From assembly GCA_003254905.1 (NCBI GenBank), contig QANU01056683.1:3503-67502 (forward strand): 64,000 nucleotides of DNA, written 5' to 3'. Origin of the DNA: Nissolia schottii. Taxonomy: Eukaryota; Streptophyta; Magnoliopsida; Fabales; Fabaceae. A program made the translations under genes and the position numbers. Below the pieces are notes generated by a model. It was given only the letters and a program-made list of their open reading frames with translations. It was not told where the DNA came from and did not search any database. The stretch's first letter is position 1. Each line of letters starts with the position of its first letter. Positions 55,601-64,000 of the stretch are shown here, in pieces.

Positions 55601-58600
55601 TGAGAAATTATTTGCCATTGGACAAGAATGATAACCTTATGAATTGAGAATGATATCAAGGTGAGTCAAAATTCACCTGTGCTTCCAGTGCTTTCAATTT
55701 TTGGCCACGACCATCTTGAGTTTTCTGCACTAGTCCATCGGAATTAGCCGAAAGATTCTCTACCTCATGCCACAAACGGTCCCTATCTTGCTGTCATTAT
55801 CATTCCAAAATCAGTCAGTAGAGTAAAATTGACTTAATTCTTGTGTAGCACTTGAGAGATATTTAAATATAAATAAGTCCAGATTAACCTGCACTTTTCT
55901 TTTCTCTTCCTCAAGTTCCATAATTTTCTTCCCGAAGTGCTGTTTGAGTGCTTCAGTATCACTTCCAATGAGGTTCATCTCAGACTGCAAGAAAGAAAGA
56001 GATTACAATCAAATACTCAATTCCAAAAGCTAGCTCATGGGAGGAGCGACTCTAACACACCTCACGCCCACGATTCAACATATGAAGCATGAAATTTGCA
56101 AGACTGGACATCTGCAGATGGCTCAATATCAAACACAAGAAAGGCTTTGATACCATCTTAAGAATTGAATGGGCCTAACTCAAACTAGTGCACAACTCTA
56201 GATAACGGCTCTCTTGGCCATATTCAAAGTGATGTGACAGAAGAAAAACAGAGAAATGCATAGCAAAAGAAAATGAATTTCACCCATATAAGAAAACACC
56301 ATAAAGCATACGGATCAATTAAATAACCAACTAGCGCATGCCAATATCAGTTATTTTTGTTTCACCCTTCCAAGATTGTTTGATGAAAGTTACTGAGTTG
56401 GCTAACCACTGAGGTTGCTCCCAAGAGAGAAAACAACACACACATGGAGATCTATAGATTCACAAATTTAAATCTCTGCCATCAAATTTGAAGTTTATTA
56501 CTGTATAGAATAAATTCTAAGATGCATATTAATTATTGTGTAGAATAAACGTAAAGTTAAGAGACATTTATAACCACTTATACAATTTCAAAACAAATAA
56601 TAATAATGAAACCTCTTTCTGCTCTAAGCGCTTATTCAACTCATTCATCTCTTTATCCATGGTATTTTGCATGAGTGCATGTTCCAACTCCTTTTCTGCT
56701 TCATCAGTCTCCGCTGAATCCTCACCTAAAAAAGGGGGAAAAAAATAAGAGATAGTGTCCCAATGGTGAAGACTGAACGAGAAGCATAAATAATAGCTTC
56801 TCTCAACATACCAAAACAAACAGAACTGGAAACTACTCTGTCTCAAATATATAATATAACAACCAAGTATCAAACCACTGCTTATTTCTATATCACTCAT
56901 CTCTTGACTCTAGTCTAATCCCTGATTACACACCTGGCGGGGGAATGAAATGAGTCAGTTATTTCCTCTCCCACTCCGCTAGGCTCCAAATTCTAATACA
57001 TCATACTTTTAAACTATAAAATTAACTTGGTAATTTTGACTCAATGCACAGATAATGTATACCTGATATACTTTCAGTCATGGGATGGTCAGATGAAATT
57101 GAGCTCTGAAAGCGCCTCTCAAGCCCATCAGTTTTCACAAGATAAATATGTCCATCCTGAGAAAAGTAAAAAAAAAAATGATATTAAGCACCATTTGTTG
57201 GTAATTTTTTAGGAAACATAATATGCCTCCATAACCGGATATAACTAGTAATGTCCTTTAAGCCCATCCAACTATGTCGATGATATTTACATTAATCAAT
57301 ACAAGCAAACATAACAGACAAACAGTTAAGAGTTTTTCCCATTTACATACTGGTTCATCAATTTCACATCTCTCTGCAAAAGCACGTCTGCTGCGATATT
57401 CATGAAGTTCTCGACAGAGCTCCTCATTTGTTGCCTCAAGCCAAGCAATCCTTTCCTTAAGAAACTGTAAAACAAGAGCTTCATGTTATATATCAAACCC
57501 CATTTATCTCATGCTAATTCAAATGAAAGTTCCTGCCATGATAAATACCTGCACTTCATCAGTTGGAGATCCTCCTCGAGCACAAAGTTCAGCCTGCAAG
57601 TACTTTAACTGCTGGCGCATTTGCTGCATCTCATTGGATATCAAATCTCGATTAGCCTGTACAATTAACAACAAAGATTGTAAAATATGAAACTTGATCA
57701 GGTTGAATTTCTCCAAGGCTAAGAATTGGACAAAGAATTTAAAGTAACAATGAATCATGGAAACTTACAACAGGCTTATTTTGAATATTGCGCGCACGAT
57801 TTGCATATTTGAGGGTATTAAGGCTTTCCTCGGCATTGATGTCAGCAGGGCTAATGCAAGCTGGGAAAGGGGAATCATTGTGTGGTTGAAAAGCATGTCA
57901 AAATCTCAGTTTTGATCAGAAAACATAAAGTATATCTGTATCTGGAAATAATTCACCTATATTTGATACACATAATACAATATCTAGCAACTTGTGCAAA
58001 AGAAGACATCATCTTTAATGAATCACGGTGTCCAAAGCCATCAAACACTTCTATCTGATTATTAATGACATTGATAGAAGTGTTTGACATGACAACCTTG
58101 TCTATCAAACTGCATGACGAATGTGGTTCAAATTCATCTCTTCTTTAATGAATCTAACGGACATTTTGTCAAACTGTAGCTCAACCAACATGTATGTAAA
58201 CAAATAAGTTGTGTTCCTACAATCATTTTCCACTTGACCAATTTAGTCTTTCCCTTACCGTGTTCTTATTGTGACATAAAAGATTAATATAAATGGCACG
58301 TAAAAATGGACACAATTAAGTTTTCTTAAATTATAAGATGGAAATTAAGTTTTCTTAAAATATAAGATGGAAATACTACCTCCGCTGCCCTTATAGTTTG
58401 GTGGTAGTATAATAGGAAGAAACCCAACCAAATATTAGTGGAAAAAGAACTAACCTCCTCATAGACCAAGAAGTAAATTAATGTTACCACCAGAACTTGA
58501 AATCAGTTAACAAATAATTCATACATTAATAGAAAAAGCATTGCCCATCAATAATCTGGCTTCAACATATATAAAATGAACCGAAGGAGAGTAGAGGAAC

Positions 58601-61600
58601 ATTTCACATTTTCGGTGAATTGAACTTAAGGGAAAACAAGAACAGGCTTGAACACACAATTTATAGTCATGAATCATCTTTCAGCAGTGATTACCTATCA
58701 TGACAGTTTTGCTATTTCCACCAAGTGAATCCTGCAACAAGGACCAGTGATTCTGGATCAAAAGATTCTTAGAGAAAGACATCAAGAAACTAAAGATAGA
58801 AGAGTGTTTAGTTCCTATCATCATAAATGGAAAATGTAAACTCACAACTCAAGCTTGCAGACTCCCATATAGAAAATACTGATAAGCAGTAGCCATTATT
58901 TTGTAATATAAAAGTTAATTTTCTGGCACTGTATAGTTTTATTTGAATTTTTCATTATCTTCAAAGGTTTTTAAAGAGACAAATTGTACAGAAGAATGTA
59001 TACGTAAGATCTTAAAGCAGTAAATTAAACTACGAACTATATAAAGAATATATGTTATGAAAGATAGTCCAGTAGAAGGAATTTTCAAGACATTTCACAA
59101 TATCATCAAAAAACAAAGCTATGGTAAATTTGATTATAAAAATGGCACAACACAAAGCAATTCATTTACGTTGACAAGTCTGAAAGTTATCCTGTTAGAC
59201 ACAACACAATGACATAACTACTATATCAAACAACAAAATATTACTCTAACCTGTAAGAGTCGAGTAAGTTTGCTATCCCGATATGGGACATGCACACCGT
59301 CCTTGCGCTTTTTCTCATCTCCCAGTGCACTTATGACATTACCAAGTGCTAGAAGACCTTTATTGATGTGTATGCCTATTAACAAAAACAATTAGTTGTT
59401 ATAGCTAAGTCCTCACTATTGTCAATTTCTCTTATTAAAGCAATGAGGATGACACAGTACTTTGAAACAATAATATACTCGGTGTTCAGGTTAATCATGT
59501 GTGCCAACCTTCTTTCAAACGAAGACCATCAGAACCAGTTCTTTTAACTCGTTCAGATCCAGCTAGATCTACCAAATGGAGCTTAGCAGAAAGGTATTCT
59601 TCACCCATATCTTCATCGGAAGAGTCATTGCTTGGAGAAAGTGAATGGAGTTTGTGCATCTGTTCAACTGTAATTGTGACGATGGCATGTGACCGACTAA
59701 CACAGGAAAAGGGGAATCATAAGATGTTAGGTTATATGGATTTCTAGCGGAAACCATAAAGATCAAACTTTTTCTATGACTTAACTTTGTTGTTTGAGTT
59801 TAACTTTAAAATCCAATTGATATTATAATAAAAAGTTAGACCTACATCTACTAGGGAGAAAAAGATGAAAGGAACAATAGAAAAATCATCTTCAAGAAAA
59901 ATTAGTAAGTAGAGAGCAACCCGGACCAACCTATTGATAAATAATGAATACGAATCACCAAAGAAAATTGTATTATCATTTGAGATAGATCCAAATCATT
60001 TTACACCAGTGTAATCAGCATGAAAAAGTGCAGAGATAGAATGTTAAATTCACACCCCCTATGCCATAGTGTAAAGAAACTGCTTCAATTTTCTAACATA
60101 TCCAATACAGAATGACAGCATTAAGCATCCTTTTTTCTACTAGGTGGAGAAGAAAGACTAAAACCTCATTATTTACCTAGACTGGATGTTCATATTTGTA
60201 CTTCCTGTTGCCCTACTTAAAGAACCATGCTCCAAGCAAGCAGCCATATCCTGTAGTGTACTTACAGCAACTTCAGTTGATCCTGCCAGCGTTATGACTC
60301 CATTTGAGGTTTCGCGAATTTGTATTGGTGACTTCCCCAGAACAGTTGCTTTTCCAGAATGGCCATTAGTAGCTTCTGATTTACCCATAGATACAGTATA
60401 CAACAAGTCCCTCACCTCTTCCTTCAAAATCTTCAAAATAAAGCACACAATTAAGTCCTTAAAAAGCGGAAGAATTCATCGATATATTTCATTTTTTCTA
60501 GAAAACACATTATCACATGGACAGCCAACCTGTTATAGCACGGTTTCAAAATAAACTGTTGCAAAGAAAATCAAGTTTTAGATGGAACAAACATCCATAA
60601 GTCAAAAAAGTTACGCAGATCCACCATGAAAGGATTTGAATTTAAAACAAAAACACCTATATATCTTTGATTATTTGACAAGAATGTGCATATGCAGACT
60701 AGCATACAGAGTTGTGAGCAACATACCTCAATGTAGGAGACATGCAACTGAAATTCTGTCAGATGCTTTAGTGTTTCAATCTTATTGAATAAGCTATTCA
60801 TAACAAGAGGAATTAATCCAGCCTGAGAATTGTCACTACAACCAGTTCCCATGGTATATGTTTTACCAGATCCTGTCTGTAGCATATACACACATGTCAA
60901 ATACAAATGATGAATAGAATTATCTTTCCCAATTTTTGAGTAGATAACATGCAAGATGGACCTCACCTGACCGTAAGCAAGTACAGTAGCGTTGTATCCT
61001 TGGAATAAGCCATCAACCAATGGAGCAATGCATTCTTCAAACATGTCAGCTGAAGGAGATCCACCATTTCCATAAACACAATCAAATGTAAAGGAATGCG
61101 ACCCGATTTGAACCTATAGTCATCGAAAAACTACAATCAGATCCTTAGGAGCCAAGACGATAAAAAGTCCACAGGACTTCAAAGCAATATCAGTGAAACA
61201 ATATCAGAAAAGTTCCAGTCCATATTTACAGTCTTCAAAGCAAGTGGATTTTATTTGCCTTCCACCATTGAATGCATGTAAATTTAACTTAACACATGCT
61301 GCAACTCACTTGATACGGTAACATTCATGCCAAAGATTATGTTTCTGTGGAGTTAAAGGCCCATGTTACTAACACTAATCCAAAGTGGGGAACAAGATTT
61401 TTGTTTTTAGGACTTCACTGACCTATAGCAATAATCGTTGTATCTCTCTGGTCTCAGTTGAATAGGGAACTTGTGTAGACGTAACTAGGGTGTCTTGACT
61501 TAAATTACGAAAAACCACTATTATCAAATAAATTTCAGGCACTGAATAGACATGCAATGGAAACTTTTCAATTCTATGGGTCCATTTCAATGCGAGCAAG

Positions 61601-62412
61601 AGGAATAATGGAAAAATGCTTAAAGGAGAAATCAAGCCAAAATCGGATGAGGGTATATGAACAGAACTTACAGCATGAAAGAGGAAAATGTCTCAGTTAC
61701 AGGGGCACGAGTCATGGGTGTCATGAATAAGAACACATTAATAAATAAATAAATAAATAAATAATATTGAATCAACAACCCCGACTTGTAAGACCACACT
61801 AAACAAGAAAATTTTCCACCTAGCAGGTGCACCGGGAAAAGGAATAAAAAAAAACAGCAACAGGGAAGTTATGATATGAAAAAGTAATATACTTAAGTAT
61901 AAATAGTCTTTGAAACAGGACTTCTGAGAACTTTTTTTTTCCCCCTTTCTTTTACACAATGATTTATGCAAACTTACATTCATCATGATAAGTAATGAAG
62001 AAAGGAATCACAAGACAATTTTTCTTTTCTTATTAAAAAAGAAAAAAAAAAAAAAAGGAAGAAGAATATTGTTATCTTCTAAATGATAATTACAGAGCCT
62101 CGAACACCGGAAAGATGACGAACGCACCATTAATTAATGAACTACCCGCTATATGACAAACATAATAATAATAACCTCATAAGAAAAGTGGTTGAGAAGA
62201 AAATTAGACCTAAAAAGAAAATAAATTAAAAAAAAAAAAGAAGCAGGTTGGTGTGCGTTGGTGAAGAAGGTTAAAGAGATGAGTTTTAGTAGTACCTGGT
62301 GCTTTCCAGGTGTAACGGAAACGCATTCTCCGCAACCTTGTTGTCGTTCGTCGGCAATGAGGGGACGAATGTGAAGAGCAACTTTCACGGAGCAATTCTC
62401 CGATGTCTCCAT
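49680..62412 (-). CDS. KIN4A: Kinesin-4 motor protein, FRA1/KIN-4A type
   Basis: Twenty-five exons join in frame to 1027 residues, the usual length for plant FRA1/KIN-4A. The N-terminal motor (about 1-370) has the P-loop TGSGKT (89-94), switch I SSRSH (222-226), switch II DLAGSE (266-271) and the microtubule-binding [13 protein letters not shown] (315-327). A neck and long coiled coil follow. The conserved C-terminal block with [16 protein letters not shown] ends the protein. In this family the motor walks to microtubule plus ends in the cell cortex and supports ordered wall deposition; mutants have weak fibres. The start [17 protein letters not shown] is the family start. Switch I is preceded by NMNIQ, where relatives usually have Ser or Asn before Q. 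Intron 15 has a GC donor. No frame break is seen, so the gene looks functional. Confidence 0.96.
50880..52365 (+). pseudogene. 5'-truncated LINE reverse-transcriptase relic in kinesin intron 22
   Basis: Antisense to the kinesin, broken frames read as the C-terminal half of a plant L1-type reverse transcriptase. Landmarks are [10 protein letters not shown] near 51120, FGFMPG then [14 protein letters not shown] near 51210-51280, [14 protein letters not shown] (finger/palm), [15 protein letters not shown] (the catalytic YADD box is degraded to FVND), then [13 protein letters not shown] and [12 protein letters not shown]. At least six stops are present. It ends in a (GTT) tail (about 52353-52363), the usual 3' end of these LINEs. 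It lies about 70 bp from exon 22, so it had little room before splice signals. Confidence 0.85.
54500..55237 (+). mobile_element. Solo LTR in kinesin intron 16
   Basis: The block starts TGTTGGGTTAG and ends GTTTCCTAACA, giving TGTT(G/A)GG inverted ends. Flanks CGAAA and CAAAA agree at four of five bases. A TATATAAA box near 54821 is in + orientation, antisense to the kinesin. A shorter, degraded relative lies at 29540-29900. No internal coding sequence is attached. Superfamily cannot be fixed from an LTR alone; the ends suit Ty1/copia. Confidence 0.7.
56061..56111 (-). other. KIN4A: Candidate cassette exon in kinesin intron 12
   Basis: Within intron 12 a 51-nt segment is flanked by AG (ctgcag/atg) and GT (gag/gtgtgt). 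It is open in the frame required by exons 12 and 13 (both phase 0). It would add 17 residues ([17 protein letters not shown]) between KRLEQKE and SEMNLIG in the coiled coil. The family protein I recall does not contain it. It is either an alternative exon or a chance match. Confidence 0.3.
58041..58087. repeat. Perfect 15-bp inverted repeat in kinesin intron 7
   Basis: TCAAACACTTCTATC and its exact inverse are separated by 17 bases. It would form a stable hairpin in either strand. It may be the core of a tiny foldback element. Confidence 0.7.
61740..61766. repeat. AAAT microsatellite in kinesin intron 1
   Basis: Six to seven AAAT units. No other function seen. Confidence 0.8.
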
Positions 62413-62832
62413 CGGGAGAAGAAAATAAAAGAGAGACCAAAAAAGTGTGGAGAAAGGAGGGAATGGAGGTATGTAGGAATGGTTAGTTGAGGTAATTGCA
62501 GCTAAAGCAAAAGCGAAGTCTCAATGTGCGATCAGTTAGGAGGATTAGAACGAAGATAACGATGCAGCAGCAAATAGCAGCAAGAGAGAGAGAGAGGGGC
62601 GGGGAAGGAAATGGAATGTTAACAGCAAGAGAGAGAGAGAGCGAGAGAGAGTGGTGGTTGTTGACAGAAAATGAGGAAGGGAGAAAGAAATGAAAAGCGT
62701 GGTTTGGTTGATGAGCGGTTCGAAGAGTAGCGGAGCAGAAAACGCTAAGCAACAACAACACTATCAGTATCACTTTTCTTCTTCTTCACTACTTGTATGG
62801 CTATGGCGATGCGCTTTCTCTCTCTCTCTCTC
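62413..62832 (-). promoter_or_regulatory. KIN4A: Kinesin-4 leader and proximal promoter
   Basis: The + strand shows GA runs at about 62584-62601 and 62632-62650. Read along the gene these are CT-rich tracts 170-240 nt upstream of the ATG, a typical plant leader or Y-patch composition. A CT run of the opposite strand sense lies at 62816-62831. No clear TATA box is seen, which suits a housekeeping-like TATA-less promoter. The exact start site is not visible. Confidence 0.4.
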
Positions 62833-64000
62833 TGTTTCTATTTTTACTTCTTTCCTCGCAATTAACTCTGTTTCTATTTTTTATTTTTTCCCTCGTGGCA
62901 AGTCCCGACGTACAACTGTCTTTTCTCTTCCCGATCTGCCACTGCCACTCCTTCTTCCCTCCCATTTATTTTAATTTTTTTTCTATTTTTTTTGTCCTTT
63001 TTTTTTTTAAGAATGGATCCTTTACGTTGAAATATTTCATTTATTTTTATGTCAGAGGGGCATACTTTATTAATTATTAGGTGAAAGATTATATTTGATA
63101 ATATATAATAAAAAAATTAATTAAAAAGATTTATTTTTAAAAAAAATTATATTTTAAAAATTATATTTAATAATGTTTAAATATAGGACTTCATATATTA
63201 TTAAAAAATAATTCTTTTAAAAAAATATATAACTTTTAATTTATTTATCACCAGCAGGGGATTGAAGGCACTTCATATCTCCAATCCTAATAAATAGTTG
63301 CAAATTTAATATTACTTTTTGATTGTCTATCAGTACGAGGTTATTACTAATTATTTGTAAGAATAAAATTAGAATAAAATTTGCACACCAAAAAATAAGT
63401 ATTCCATAAAATTCCTTTTATTATTAGTATCTAGATTAAAAAAAAAGTAAAAAGAAAAGGAATGTGTTATACTTTCTTGGCTCAATTTATGTCATTGTAA
63501 GAACTGTGAATGTTAACAAATATGAGGCCCTTATTTGACGAAGACGATTAGCTTATTTAAGAATGGATAAAATATGTTATGTTATTTTATAGAAAGTTCT
63601 AGCCAAATAAAATAAAGTAGAAACGTTTGGAGTTGCTTAATAGATTTTTTTTATTTTTTTTTACTAAGAGTTGTTTAATTGTTTGACACTACTTTATTAT
63701 ATTTGATAAATAAATAGTTGTCAAAAAATTGTGTCTTTTCTAATCCATGCTTACTACCTCAAAACACAAGTTTTATAAGTAATGAGTTTTGTTAACAAAT
63801 GTGTTTAGAACATTCTTTTTTTTTTGTTGATGTGTCTTAAGGCACATGTTAAAAAATCTAAATTGAAAAGTGTACCGCTTTGGTCCAATAAATAGGCTCA
63901 AGCGAAAAGGATAGGTCCACTAGGAGGATGTGAGCCCAGAATGGTTCAAACAACACAGGTTAAAAGGATAGAGTTGAACAGTTGCAAGTGGGAACGAGAC
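62833..64000. other. AT-rich flank, no gene recognised
   Basis: Upstream flank of the kinesin gene. It is strongly AT-rich from about 63080, with A- and T-runs and no sustained coding frame or recognisable repeat termini. Confidence 0.5.

Larger units (their letters stand above)
49680..62412 (-). other. KIN4A: Exon map of the kinesin-4 gene
   Basis: Coding exons in transcript order: 62412-62296, 61113-60967, 60876-60727, 60430-60177, 59696-59509, 59375-59251, 58731-58695, 57860-57769, 57656-57549, 57464-57351, 57156-57063, 56725-56613, 55984-55889, 55790-55677, 55565-55449, 55369-55289, 53961-53890, 53629-53536, 53434-53403, 53029-52932, 52839-52744, 52655-52437, 50629-50470, 50133-49981, 49892-49680. 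Lengths sum to 3084 nt including the stop. Every junction was chosen from AG/GT sites that keep the family protein sequence. The exception is the donor after 55449, which is GC. Two introns are enlarged by insertions: 16 (55288-53962) and 22 (52436-50630). Confidence 0.9.

Noticed and set aside
62586-62651. GA repeats as a GAGA-factor element or gene
   Set aside because: Most simply a pyrimidine-rich 5' leader of the kinesin gene plus microsatellite. No further evidence for a specific regulatory role.

Overview
This window is nuclear DNA of a flowering plant, most likely a eudicot. It shows spliced genes with GT-AG introns, plant-specific retroelement lineages (Ty3/gypsy with an initiator-Met tRNA primer site, Athila-like and Tat-like LTRs), CACTA, hAT and PIF/Harbinger elements, a tRNA-derived SINE and an endogenous pararetrovirus relic. 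A legume-like origin is possible from the two host proteins, but I hold that loosely. There are no bacterial operons and no CRISPR. Single-base or two-base N gaps lie at 5849, 16568-16569 and 35129.

Only two intact host genes are visible. An LRR receptor-like pseudokinase (two exons, 38780-42438, + strand, 661 aa) resembles the 'probable inactive receptor kinase' group around Arabidopsis At5g67200. A complete kinesin-4 of the FRA1/KIN-4A type (49680-62412, - strand) can be reconstructed from 25 exons that join in frame to 1027 aa. Its introns carry an antisense LINE fragment and an antisense solo LTR.

The first 34 kb is nested transposon debris. In order it holds: Athila-like 3' sequence and LTR with a hAT MITE inside (1.6-5.1 kb); a CACTA transposase relic (5.1-6.2 kb) and subterminal repeats (6.6-6.95 kb); a truncated minus-strand gypsy element with gag/protease, primer site and 3.3 kb LTR (6.96-11.69 kb); a CACTA right end (to 12743); a 2.7 kb solo LTR (12981-15677); an imperfect 11.2 kb inverted repeat made of two long LTRs head to head (17490-28730); a PIF/Harbinger element (31066-32275); and a pararetrovirus relic split by a SINE (32.77-33.83 kb). 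From 34.1 to 38.4 kb there is a 48-bp minisatellite, a Tat-like LTR and a hAT MITE that ends just upstream of the receptor-kinase promoter. A gypsy integrase relic lies at 46.3-47.7 kb.

The most unusual signal is in the long LTRs. Three copies (8.4-11.7, 17.5-22.3 and 23.8-28.7 kb) carry, inside the transcribed part of the LTR, a related acidic, proline-rich reading frame of up to about 230 codons. A conserved GTAAGAGAA splice-donor-like motif lies about 0.4 kb upstream of it. A shorter related LTR (12.98-15.68 kb) lacks the reading frame but keeps the donor motif. This looks like an optional protein-coding module carried within an LTR.
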